A stretch of 64,000 bases of DNA, taken from Neltuma alba. Its lineage: Eukaryota; Streptophyta; Magnoliopsida; Fabales; Fabaceae. The translations under genes and the position numbers were made by a program. Under the pieces are notes generated by a model, which worked only from the letters and a program-made list of their open reading frames with translations, was not told where the DNA came from and searched no databases. The number at the start of each line of letters is the position of its first letter. Position 1 is the stretch's first letter. The stretch spans positions 1 to 64,000 of the forward strand of contig NW_021634974.1 of assembly GCF_004799145.2 (NCBI RefSeq), in the 5' to 3' direction. Below are positions 1-11,751 of this stretch, one piece after another.

Positions 1-3000
1 TGTTCAAGAATGATCTCTTTGTAAGAACAATGCACTGAGTAGGGAATCGCTTGCATGCTTTTTCTTCTTCTTCTTCTCCACCACCATTCCACTTTCCTAT
101 AACCCACAATTGCATTAAACATTACTCATCATCATCCTTTTGAGAATGATGTTATTTCTTTGCATTTTAGATAACATATTGTCAGTTATTCATATATACA
201 TCAAGGTAGACACGGTTATTTTCTTCATGTGATTATATATAGAGGTCATATAAAATTTGTACTCTTGATAGGGATGGAATACGGATTCGTCATACCTGTG
301 CAGATAATGCTGCTACTTCTGCTTGAACTTGTCGGTTGAAATTAGAAGACTTGTATGATTTCACAAGCATTTCTATTGCTTCTTCTGTAGGTTTCCTTTC
401 AGATCAGGGAGCCCAATTCAATGTCCTGTTAAACCAGTAAGAATCTCAGTCAATTATGTCTGAGTTTAGTTGCATAATGGCTAACATGAAGCAGACCTGA
501 TCATCAAAATCCTTGTTTATAGTTTTCAAGAAATGATCGGATGGATTCTGGACAGCAGGACAGGGAAATCCATTTGAGGCAAAGAACTACAACATATAAC
601 AGCGTACATCAGTATATAATTGAAGCATAAGATCAGAACAAAGACATGCGGATCTAAACCCTGACCTCACTTGCTGCAGAAATAGTAGGACCAAAGAACA
701 CAGTTCTTCCGGAAGAAAGAAGACACAGATTATCAAAAAGCTGAAACACTTCAGTACTAGGTTGATGAATAGACGCAATAATGGTCCTCTGAATCCCATC
801 CTTCCGATCAAGGCTGGCGATTCTGCTCATAACATAGTACGAGGCTGCACTGTCAAGTCCACTGGTTGGTTCATCAAGAAACAGAAGTCTTGGACGTGTC
901 AGGATCTCTATACAAATACTCACTCTCCTCTTTTGGCCTCCACTGATTCCCTTACAACCCCAACCTCCAATTCTGGTGTTAATGGCGTCTTGAAGACCCA
1001 TTTCTCTTATTGTGAACTCTGCTCTCTGCTTTTTCTCTTCCTTTGACATTGTGTCTGGTAATTGAAGCTGAGCTGAATAGTACACTGCTTCTCCAACTGT
1101 TAGGGTTGTGAGCAAAGCGTCATCTTGTGTCACATATGCCTGAAACAAACAGGTAGAAATAGATTATTAATTTTAAATCTTATAGGGTTAGCTCTAAATA
1201 TTCTATCTTTCACATGTAACTTCTCTAGAATTGATATTAGGATTTAAGTATGAGCAAATTTGGCGTCAAGTGAGAAGTTTCACACGGAATGAGATTGGAC
1301 TTAATAATATATAAGTGGAAGGATCTATAAACTCAACTTAGTTTTGTGTTAAAGTGGTGTCGAATTTGCCACTTATATTCTTCCTCTTGTCTCTCCTCTA
1401 TCTATTTCGACTCCACTCATTTTATTCAATTCCGGTTGTATAATAATTGATACTCCTTTCAGTCCTTAATATGAGAGTTAGTTAAGTAATTTGAGTAAAT
1501 TAAAAAAGATTGTTAATTTAGTGATTTTATAATAAATAAGTGTTATCTTCTTTAGAATATCCTTACTAATCATGTGTATTAACCAGAACTACCATTTGAT
1601 GGAAGTTTTAATATGTGCAACTACTACATGAGATACTTTGAAAAAAAATAAATAAATATGAGAGACAAAATAAATTGGAGTTTGATATTAGAACCAACCT
1701 GAATATCAAACTAACTCTTATATTAAGAAGTAGAGGTAATAATATGCTTTTAACTATATTGATAGTCTTCTTCTTTGTTTTTTTAGGTCACTGAGCGTAT
1801 GACTGTTTTATTAAGTTTACAGAGCACAAGTTGATATCATCAGAAGGATGTCTTTCAGTTTTCTAACCTTTTATTGTTATTTAACTAGATATTATCTTCT
1901 CCATTGTTCAATTATCTTCCAGAAGAGTTAGATATAGACAGAGATAAAGAAAGTGTTGAGATTTAATTACTATAATGTAGAGATTTACGTCTAAATTTTA
2001 GGGGAAATAATCGTACCAAGGATGAAATGATGAATTTAATCAAAGTGAAAATTATGCTCAATGACCAATTTAAAAAAATTAATTATTGAGAAGAAGCACA
2101 AATTTATAATTTTTTTTAAAGATCCTTGGCCCTTTTGTAATTAAAATTTAAAAAGTTGGGATAAAAAAATGCACCTTCAATGATTTAATGAACAAAAATT
2201 CTCTCATTCCTTACTTCGTTCTGTTGCCGATGATGGAAGCACCACCATCATTGGTGATTTTTCTGGCGTTGGTGCTGCCACCGGCAACTTCTTTGGTGAT
2301 TTTAGGGTTAAGAGATGAAATTTTATACAAGTTTTTCTTTAAAAAAATTTACAAGTCAATCAAAGGAAATTTAATAATGACAGTGAGAGAATTTAACAGT
2401 CTCACAAAGCAAATTTTTATAGTGTACCCCTGGCAAAAACCATTTTATACACTGAAACTAAAGAATCTAACACATATAAAACACAAATTTACAAGTCAAT
2501 GTTCGAGAATTTAGTACTCAGCGACTACAAATTTACATATACTTTTAAGAAAATGCAATAATCAGAGAACACAACTTTATACGTCCAAGTTCAAGAATTA
2601 AAGATAATAAATTTACAAGTTTAGCTAATTTCAAAAATTTATCAAACTTCTTTGTTTTCATGCGTAATAGTAACAAATTAAATTAAAACATAGAGAAATT
2701 GAAATAGAAAATGAGAGGAGGAAGCTAATTTTTCTTAATTAATGGATGAAAAAAAGTCGATGTACCGAGGTCCCATAGGCGAGTACTTGTTTGTGGCCGT
2801 TAATAAGAATCTCCCCTGCCTGCCTTGTTTTTGGACCTAATCTCCCTGCAAAATAAGTCATTCAAGTCATAATATTGTTCAGAGTTTAAATCCAGTAGTT
2901 TCTGGAAAAGACGACATCAAATTAAAATATTTTTGCACTCATACAGATCAAAACTTGAGATTTTGTGCTTAAACAATTATAACTCTTTTTTCTTATACGC

Positions 3001-3751
3001 AGAAGATATCTTACTATTGCACGTAATTCTCATTTTGATGAGTACGAGCTCCTTTGTTTTCAAGAAGATTTTTACTCCTATCTTTCTATTTTTCAAGAAG
3101 ATTTTTACTCCTATCTTTCTATTTTCACATAGTAAATGTTATGGCCCTATCTATCATTTAACCGACCTTTAAAATTGGAGTTCCATCTAATCATGAGGTT
3201 AAGCATGCTTGGCATTTAGTTGAGTTTCTTAAGCATTTAGTCAGAAGTACGATCCACATCAGTGTGTGATAGTACGAGGGAATTGATCACTGTTACCGGT
3301 GATAGATATCGTGGGCTCAACCCAAAAAAAAAAAAATAGAGTGGCATCTTTTGGCTTTGTTTTCGTCATTTAGTTTCAGGGAGATAAAATTATGCACGCA
3401 AAAGGTAAATGAAAGAATATCACCTGCTAAAGTATCCAGAAGAGTGGACTTGCCACAGCCAGAAGGACCCATGATGGCCAAAAGCTGACCTGGTTTGGCA
3501 TAACCAGTGAGACCTGCCAGTATTGTTCTGCTTCCATTAATCCCTTTCTTCTTCTTCTTCTTCTTCTTCTTCCCACTTGAAGAAGCTCTCACCCATACAT
3601 CCTTCCACGTCAGCCATATCCCCTTCTCTTCTCCCCCATCAATAACGTCATCACTCTTCTTCTTCGGACCGCTTGATGCTTCTTCTTCATCTATCCTCGT
3701 CGTTTCAATCTCTAGCCCAGATGGGCATGGAGGATAATGAAGGGAAGCCAT
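1..3751 (-). pseudogene. ABCG half-transporter copy A, 3' end outside window, frame broken
   Basis: Minus-strand relative of copies B and C, cut at the window edge. Exons read from splice sites: 3424-3751, 2766-2845, 666-1139, 497-586, 296-425 and 1-96 (partial). The ATPase half is intact: Walker A GPSGCGKST in exon 1, then ISGGQKRR, LLFLDEPTSGLD and the H-loop IHQPS in exon 3. Exon 5 is 130 nt instead of 132; the 2-nt loss near 399-410 gives an in-frame TGA at 399-401, after about nine codons of the exon. Exon 6 carries a separate 2-nt gain near 45-52 relative to B and C. The product would stop before any membrane span, so a working transporter is unlikely. A (TTC)n run at about 3546-3572 encodes nine Lys where B and C have four. 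Sequencing error could explain one indel but hardly both. Expression of a truncated ATPase remains possible. Confidence 0.85.
1453..1736. mobile_element. Stowaway-like MITE in intron 2 of copy A
   Basis: Bounded by TA dinucleotides. The left end begins CTCCTTTCAGTCCTTAATAT and the right end is an imperfect inverse, ending TTAAGAAGTAGAGG. AT-rich, no coding capacity. Size, TA target and CTCC start fit mariner/Stowaway-like MITEs. Confidence 0.55.
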
Positions 3752-3858
3752 TGTTGGAAACTATGGAGAGAGCATAAGGGAGGGAGAAGGAGAGGGGGAG
3801 GAAGTAGTATAGTTGGATTTGGCTTATGCTGATTTAATTTATGTCCTTGAAGAACATG

Positions 3859-3866
3859 TATTTATA
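3859..3866 (-). promoter_or_regulatory. TATA box of copy A
   Basis: The minus strand reads TATAAATA about 108 bp upstream of the copy A start codon. It is a good plant TATA match. The aligned places in copies B and C are altered (see their entries), so the broken copy keeps the best core element. The assignment is inferred from sequence and spacing only. Confidence 0.5.
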
Positions 3867-6454
3867 GAATGTTTAGCAACATTATAAACATGTTTCTCAG
3901 ATTTCCCCTTTCGTATCCATGTGGTCTTCTTGGTAATAATTTTGTATGTTTCCATTATTATATTATATTGCAATAGTCCAACGAAGTTGACAGCTTAATC
4001 ATCTATCTACTAACTTTCTAGAGCTTTCAGGGAATCTCGGTAAAATTAAAAATAAATAAATAAATAAAACAATATCTAAGCTGATGATTTTCTGCTAATG
4101 AACTCGTACATTCGTTTTTATCTCCCTATAAATTAACATGATTAAAAATAATATTCCAATTCCTAGCTAAAAAGAAGTGCAAATCAAAAAGCCTGCTAAA
4201 CTAATAAAAAAGTTGTGTCAACTTAATCAGGGGTATATGTTGAATTCAAACTTTAGCTACGCACGTAATTGTGCTAAATACTTGGTGATAAAAGTTAATT
4301 ATCACGTACTCTTGTGGTCCCACTTAGCTCAAAGTCTAATGTGTCCCTTGATCTCAGGTTCATTTGTGGTTATAGTTGAATTTGGACTCTAACTCCTTTT
4401 AACCAATATATATTTTAAATGTAGTGACTTGAGTTGATGTGGGGAATCTGATGTGAGATAAAACTGAGTTTGATAAGTGTTTGCGTGTGTATGTGTCAGA
4501 AAACATATCTTGTTTAAATCAAATTATGAAATCCTTATAACTAAGTCCAATCAAACATGGTCATCATCTTCAAGGATGAAAATGAGATATTTGTTTTTGT
4601 CCAACATTTGCTTCCAGAGAAAGCTCCCAATTGTGAAAAGACCAAAGGAATATGAAGACCTTAAAAAATTAGCTTCACTTTTAATATCTAAATTGTAATT
4701 AACATTTTGTTGGGAAAATGATTAAAAAGTGCCTTCCAAAATGCCAAATTATGGAGGCTGAGTTTCGAATACCAAAGTGGTGCAGTTGCACTAATTTGAT
4801 ACTTTGAAATGTTGCAAAATGATGTCCTTTGTCTTTTATTATTGACTACTTTTATTTTTAGAGTTTAAGTAATTATTCTTATTTAGTTATTAACTACTCC
4901 AGTTTCAATACTGACTACTTTTGTTTTTAAAGATCTAGTAACTACTTTAGTTTTGTTATTGGTTACTTTTATTTTAAAAATTAAAAAAAGCATATTAGCA
5001 GCTAATGAAGATTTAATTATTACTCTTAGTTATTTACCACTCTAATTTCTCTACTTATTACTTGTATTTCAAAATTTTGAAAAATGTATTAGGAGCCTCA
5101 GTATTACTTTTGAAGAACAAAAGTAGTCATTAGTAAAACTAGAATAATAAATAACTAAACACTTGTAACCACCGGAGCTCAGAAATAAAAAATAGTCAAT
5201 ATCAAAACTAAAATAGTAAATAACAAAATAAAAGTAATCACTAAAATTATCGGATATTGGTATCATTTCTCAACATTTGAAAATTTAAAAATAATATCGT
5301 AGCTTGATTTAATATTTTGAAATTTAGCCTCTTCATTTATCATTTAGTATTTTTGAAAAGGTAATTTTTTTTTGTCATCTTTCCGTTTTTACATTTATAA
5401 TTGTTTAAATTAATTTTTTAAAATTTAAATATCGTTTTTCTAAAGGAAAAAAGTAGAAAAGCCAATTACTGTAAGATCACGAGCCGTTTTAGTCAAGTTC
5501 TTCAATCATGTCCAAATCAAATCATATTCCCTTCTGCTGATCAAGATGAGATTTCTTTTGTTTGTGTGGATCTAAAAAATAATGGGTTATTAGAGTAACG
5601 GAAACTTATGATTTCTTTCACTGACTACGGTGATTTTAAAAAAGAAAGAAAGAACCAATGTAACCAGTTTAGCTTATTCAATTGAAAATCGAGGAGCCGC
5701 TTTTTGTGAAATATTTTATAAATATTATTAAATTATTAATAAAATAATATAGATATTTTATTAAATTTACTGAAAAATTCAATCAATAGCACTTTTCGCA
5801 AATTTTTATAGGAAAGTTTTTGAAAAATCCCTTATTGTAAACTTTATTGCAAGAACCTGAAATTTATTTAAGTACTTCAGTGCAACTTATCTTTAATTAT
5901 GTGTAACCTATTTTTAGGTATGTGCAAAATAAAAGACATCTGTATAATTATTAGTAATAAATCTTGAAAATAAAAAAAAAATAACAGAAAAATTGCCTTT
6001 CTCAATTCAGCTCTCCAATATCAAGCCAACTCTTTTGTGACTTAATGACAAAAAAATTCTTCTATAAATAACCTTAAATTGTTAGTGTGTTCTCTTGCCA
6101 TGGAAAAAAGGGGTCTCCGTATCTGACTTGGCTTCTCTCCTACCGATCTCTCCACCTCAAATCGAAATTTTAATGGTATAGATTAAATGTTTTTTAAAAC
6201 TATTTTAAAATATTTTTTATTGTAATTTTAAATCTTTATGAGTAAAGTTTAGCAATTTTGAATTTATTTATTTAGTTTTTAATAATTTGACATTTTATTA
6301 GTACATTAAAAAAATTTGGACCACTAGAGCTTTAATCTAAGAACGGAGAGATGGCCAGATGGGTAGTGAAGAGGAAGTGAATGGGAAGAGTAGAGAAGAG
6401 AAGGTAAATCGATGTCCTTATCTATTCACCCAAAGTGCAACCTGAAACAATATA

Positions 6455-6762
6455 CTATTCCGTCTCTTATTATAAGATCTATTTTTTTAAATGAGTTTAT
6501 CCCTTTTTACAATATCTTCTTTGAGTTTGTCTAAGTATTTAATACATTATTAACTATTTTATCCCTAATTTAATGTATTTAAGACATTCTCTTTCTTCAT
6601 TTATCTGATTATTACTTTCTCACATTTACCTACTTATATATAGAGATATATTTAGAAATAAAACTCTATTTGTTACATATTAATTGTTTTTAACTAATTT
6701 TAATTATTTTTTTAAACCGTGTAATTTAATTAGAAATATATTATAATAAGGGACAAAGGGAG
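6455..6762. mobile_element. Stowaway-like MITE with paralogous empty site
   Basis: 308 bp. The left end CTATTCCGTCTCTTATTATA and right end TATAATAAGGGACAAAGGGAG are inverted repeats, flanked by TA. The equivalent place in the copy C flank (near 23562) reads CAATATACCTTTTTGTCC with no insert and a single TA. The TA target duplication and the insertion after the tandem duplication are therefore directly visible. Confidence 0.85.
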
Positions 6763-7433
6763 TACCTTTTTGTCCATAAATATAGTGCTTAATTTTTTTA
6801 AAGTCTTTCTCCTTTTTTTAACACATCAAGTGTTTGCCTCTTTTAACTATATATTGCTCAAAATTCGAAGAAAATTTTTTAAATGTAGTTTATATCTAGT
6901 ATGTGTAATTTGAGAATTCAACATACTAGATATAAAAAATTTGATATAAGTATTTTACAAAAAATAAAACCAAACGGCAAAAACTAATAACACAATAACC
7001 TTTAAATCTGATAAAAATTTCTATATTAAGATAAATTATGAATATTATTGATGGATTTAATTTCATTGATCTGAATTTGAAATATATTTAAATGAAATTG
7101 TTGTTGTCATTTTTATATTATAATTATTTAATTATATATCTTTAGTAACCATTCATTAATAAAATTAAACTCTTAAAAATTTAATATTTAACTCCATAAT
7201 CCGAGTTTACGCTCTTATCTTTAGTCTGTTTAAATTCATGAGTTTGATTGCCTTAGTCTAAATAATAATATTACGTAATAGATGTATAAATTATACTCCC
7301 CCTGTCTGCTGCTTTTGAAAGGTGTTATTGATACTTTTTATGAGGCATTTAATATAATTTCAAGGAGTATTAAATTTTTTTTTGTATATAACCATAGTTA
7401 ATAAGGGCTGTGAGAGACAGTAAAAATTAACAT

Positions 7434-8710
7434 AGGGTTAAAGTACAAAAATACTCACCAATTTTTCTCAAAAATACGTCTAATACTGTATACATTTCTT
7501 AGGTACAAATCTATTAATGCAAGTTCACAATAGGTGCAAAAATATCAACTCCGTCAAAACAACCTAACGGCTGTTTATTTTGATGGTAGGGTCCACATAA
7601 TTTTTATGAAAGGACTAGAATGCCCTCAATTAAAAAAAAAAAAAAAAGGGAATCCCCTGCACCCTCTCCTTCCCCAACCTCTCGAATTCATCTAACTTTG
7701 GACACCTAGAAACCACACCCGGAAAGGAAATAATGATTGAAACGGGTACAATGACCCTTCAAAACTCATAAATGGGTTATCAATTGAGATTCCACATACG
7801 AAGATAAAGCATAGACACACGAAGGATCTTCAAAAAGTGAGCTGCACCACTCTTAGCCGTGAGAAGGGCGAAAGAACAAGTGAAGTACAAAGTTCACTAG
7901 GAGAAATAAAGAGATAGAAATGACATGGGAATCAACAAAACAACAATGTTTCTCCAGCCCATTTCGTGAACTCAACCTCTAGTTAAACCCTTCACCATTA
8001 AAGATTCAACCTTTGATATAAAAAAAAAAAAATTACTTGAACCCAATCCAAAATAATTCATTGATCGAGGGAAGGAGGAGAAGGAGAAGGTGGTAATTGT
8101 ATCTCCAAAGAGAAGGAAGAGAAAGAGTTGGCACATGGAGGTAACAACTACACTATTGGGATGCAACAGAGGTAGTTATGCCATGGTTCTGCCGTCTTGA
8201 TCTCACCGTCGTAGCCCGCATTCTATCATCTCAGATCTCGCTATCATCACCTACGGTATTCTGCCGTCTCAGACCTCGCCATTGTCGTCAGTGTTCTGTC
8301 GTCTCCGACCTCGCCTTGTCATCGACATTCTACTGTCTCAGACCTCACCGTCGTCATCGGCATTCTACCTTCTCAGACCTCACCGTCATCATCGTCATTC
8401 CGCCATCTCAGATCTCAATCAGAATGAGGCATAGTTGCTCTGAGATTAGAGATGTTGGAGACGAGATTCTGGCAAGTGAACCAGAGGTTGGAGATGAAAT
8501 GAGAGGTTTTTTTTAGCTGGGGTATTATTGTGCTTTCATAAAAATATTGTCGGCCCACCATTCAAATAAACGGTTGTTAGCTTGTTTTAACGGTCTTGAT
8601 ATTTTTGCACCTATTTTAAACTTGTATTGTTAGATTTGTACCTTAGAAAAGTATAAGGTGTTATGCGCCCTTTTGACAAAAGCTAATAAGTATTTTTGCA
8701 ACTTAACCCT
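7434..8710. mobile_element. long-TIR Mutator-like element with internal minisatellite
   Basis: About 1277 bp. The ends are long inverted repeats: AGGGTTAAAGTACAAAAATA at the left and its counterpart ending TTGCAACTTAACCCT at the right, with similarity extending roughly 200 bp inward on each side. Absent from the paralogous copy C flank (near 24270). Flanking 9-mers (AATTAACAT and ATTAAATAT) are similar but not identical, so the target duplication is degraded or the class uncertain. The non-TIR centre is GC-richer and holds a tandem array (8200-8410). No transposase found. Confidence 0.6.
8200..8415. repeat. ~36-bp minisatellite inside the long-TIR element
   Basis: About six units of 31-36 bp, each containing a form of TCTCAGACCTCACC followed by GTCGTCATC and CATTCT. 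It produces a plus-strand open frame of 112 codons (8178-8516) rich in repeated Ser, Leu and Thr. I regard that frame as a by-product of the array, not a gene. Confidence 0.65.
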
Positions 8711-8821
8711 ATTAAATATTACTTGAATTTTATGACAAATTTAATGGTTTCAACTATATTTATTAATGCATATGAATTAAAAGAAAGTAACAGAAGTAGA
8801 GGGAGTACTAATTACATACTA

Positions 8822-9119
8822 CTACTTCGTCTTTTATTATAAGATCCTTTTAATTAAATTGTACAGTTTAAGAAGACAGTTAAAATTAGTTAAAAGCAAT
8901 TAATATGTAGCAAATGTAATTTTTTTCCAAATATACCCCTATATATAAATGGGTAGATGTGAGAGAATAATAGTGAGATAAATGAAGAAAGAAAATGCAT
9001 TAAACTAAGGGTAAAATAGGTAATAATGCATTAAATGTTCAGATAAACTCAAAAGGGATCTTATAAAAAGAGACAAACCTATTCAAAAAATTAGATTCTA
9101 TAATAAGTGACAAAGGGAG
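8822..9119. mobile_element. Stowaway-like MITE with paralogous empty site
   Basis: 298 bp between TA dinucleotides. The left end begins CTACTTCGTCTTTTATTATA and the right end is its inverse, ending TAAGTGACAAAGGGAG. The copy C flank reads ATTACAGACTAATATTTTAAG (near 24411) without the insert, giving a precise empty site. It sits about 60 bp beyond the copy B stop codon, so it may lie in or near its 3' UTR. Confidence 0.85.
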
Positions 9120-9175
9120 TAATATTTTAAGTAGAGTCCAGTACATTGATCGGAGGCATACGCATTGACCTCATT

Positions 9176-11716
9176 CTAATAACTCATTGGATTTAATTTA
9201 TGCAAAGCCTTCTGTAAAGGTGTAGCATTTGGATTAGCCATGACCTGAATGCTTCTCTTAGGAGTTCCAGAAAGCAAAGAAGCAACTACAGGCTTCATCT
9301 TCTCAGTGCCCTTTATGATTATCAAGAACACAACTCTATACACAACGATCATCCCCAGAAGAACGGCAAGGTCAACCCACTTGGAATAGCTCATGTTGAC
9401 TTGCAATTCGTTTCTCAGAATCTCTTCCCCAGAATGATTATCAAATCTGAGTCCTTCAAACTCGTTCTTGAACAGTCCTTGGTAAGCGTATCTATGGAAG
9501 GCGACATAGAAGAGAGGATACTTCCAGAAGATTCTGGGAAGATCATTGGGCAATCTGAAGAAGCCTCCTGCGAGGATCATGATGCCTTGAAGACCAGCAC
9601 CGGTTATGATTCCCATGAGGAAGTTAGGGACGATGCTAGCCACTATCATCATCAGGCTTTCAACTAACATCAGACATGAAAATAGGACACTGCAGAAGAA
9701 CATGAAGTGTTCAGCAGAATTTTGAAGGCCTGGGAGGTAATAGGCTATGGCCCCAGGAATGAGAGTCACGAGCACTAGGTATGGGATTGAAGATAATGTG
9801 TTTCCTATCACATAGGCTGTCACTCCATAGTGCCCATTTAGCCTTTCTCTTTGAAATACCTATATCAGTAAAATTGAAGGACTTGTCAGTAAAATATTTT
9901 AACTTAAAACCTTAAGGCTCGTATATGGATCATTTCAATGAAGGAGGATATATACCTTCATATCTTCTACAAATGAAGGGAATCCACCAATGGTCATGAA
10001 AGTTATGAAGGAAGACACAAACGCAAGAAGTGAAACTCTATCCTGAAACAAGGATAAACAAATGCAGACAAAATTGTTAATTAGTATTGTAAAGTGGATC
10101 ACCTGCTTGCAATTAAGAATGTCACGAAGTCTCAAAGCACGCTCCAATAATATGTTATTCTTTCTTACTTGAATAGACGACCTTTTGCTCGTGCCCAAAT
10201 CATAGAACACAGTGGCCAGACCTAGCGCCACGGCGACGTATATGACAAGGCGTAGCCAGTAATAGCCTACATCACGACGCATGTTCACAAATGATCTCTT
10301 TGTAAGAACAATGCACTGAGTATGGAAGCTTGCATGCCCTCTTTTCTCCTTCTTCTTCTCCACCATTCCAGTTTCCTGAAACGCACAATTGCATTATAGT
10401 TACATGTATATTGGTTATACATAGTTCATTATCTTAGCTTCTTCATTTGATATATATTTATATATATATGTATGTATAGTTCCTATAAAATTTATGCTCT
10501 TGATAAGGATGAAGTATGGATCTGACATATATACCTGTGGAGATAGCGCTGCTACTTCTGCTTCAACTTGTTGGTTCAAATTAGAAGACTTGTATGATTT
10601 CACAAGCATTTCTATTGCTTCTTCTGTAGTTTTTCTTTGAGTTCCAACGAAGCCCAGTTCAATGTCCTGCTAAACCAATGAGAATCTCAATCAATTGATG
10701 TCTGAGTTTAGCTACACAGTGGCTAATACAATGTTTAACTCTATATAGTGCATGAAGCAGACCTGATCATCAAAATCATTATTTATAGTTTTCAAGAAAT
10801 GATCGGATGGATTCTGGAGAGCAGGACAAGGAAACCCATTTGAAGCAAAGAACTACAACATATAACAGCGTACATTAGTCTATAATTGAAACATGAGATC
10901 AGAACAAAGCCATGTGGATCCAAACCCTAACCTCACTTGCTGCAGAAACAGGACCAAAGAACACAGTTCTTCCATAAGAAAGAAGACACAGATTATCAAA
11001 AAGCTGAAACACTTCAGTACTAGGTTGATGAATGGATGCAATAATGGTCCTCTGGATCCCATCCTTTCGATCAAGGCTGGCGATTCTGCTCATGACGTAG
11101 TACGAGGCTGCACTGTCAAGTCCACTGGTTGGTTCATCAAGAAACAAAAGTCTTGGACGTGTCAGGATCTCTATGCAAATACTCACTCTCCTCTTTTGGC
11201 CTCCACTTATTCCCTTACAACCCCATCCGCCGATTCTGGTGTTAATGGCATCTTGCAGACCCATTTCTCTTATTGTGAACTCTGCCCTCTCCTTTTTCTC
11301 TTCCTTGGACATTGTGTCTGGTAATTGAAGCTCAGCTGAATAGTACACTGCTTCTCCAACTGTTAGGGTTGTGAGCAAAGTATCATCTTGGGTCACATAC
11401 GCCTGAAAGAAACAATGTAGAAGTGCATCATTTTTTGAATCTTTTAGGGTTATTGACACTGACTATTTGCTTTACTATTTTCGCCTACTTACCCTAAAAT
11501 TCATCAGAAAGTGGCTAGTTTTCCTGTGATGAAGAGTATGTTATTTAACATGATCTTTTTTTACTAAATTCTTATTTAACTGGACATGTGTCTTCTGCAG
11601 TCGTCCAGTCAACTCTAAGAAGGGAGATAAAGAAAATTTTGAGATCTAGTTATCTTGTGGCTTTTTTTTTTTTTAATCGATAGATGTCGTTTTTTTTAAT
11701 TTCTTGAATATTCTCG

Positions 11717-11751
<35 letters not shown>

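Larger units (their letters stand above)
3752..9175. other. intergenic span between copies A and B
   Basis: No gene seen. Up to about 4690 it resembles the region upstream of copy B (about 14915-16630), so copies A and B share 5' flanks. From about 4960 onward it matches 22616-24496, the 3' flank of copy C. The join near 4700-4960 is therefore the edge of the segmental duplication. Three mobile elements (6455-6762, 7434-8710, 8822-9119) sit in the copy B flank and are absent from the copy C flank. The rest is AT-rich without recognisable coding sequence. Confidence 0.6.

Noticed and set aside
2188..2514. 108-codon open frame within intron 2 of copy A
   Set aside because: AT-rich, no recognisable similarity, inside an intron on the opposite strand, and not conserved in copies B or C.
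8178..8516. 112-codon plus-strand open frame
   Set aside because: It lies in a 36-bp minisatellite inside a transposable element; the repeats alone explain the lack of stops.
10893..11324. 143-codon plus-strand frame (and equivalents at 26168-26599 and 762-1046)
   Set aside because: Antisense shadow of the conserved ABCG exon 3; present in all copies only because the exon is conserved.
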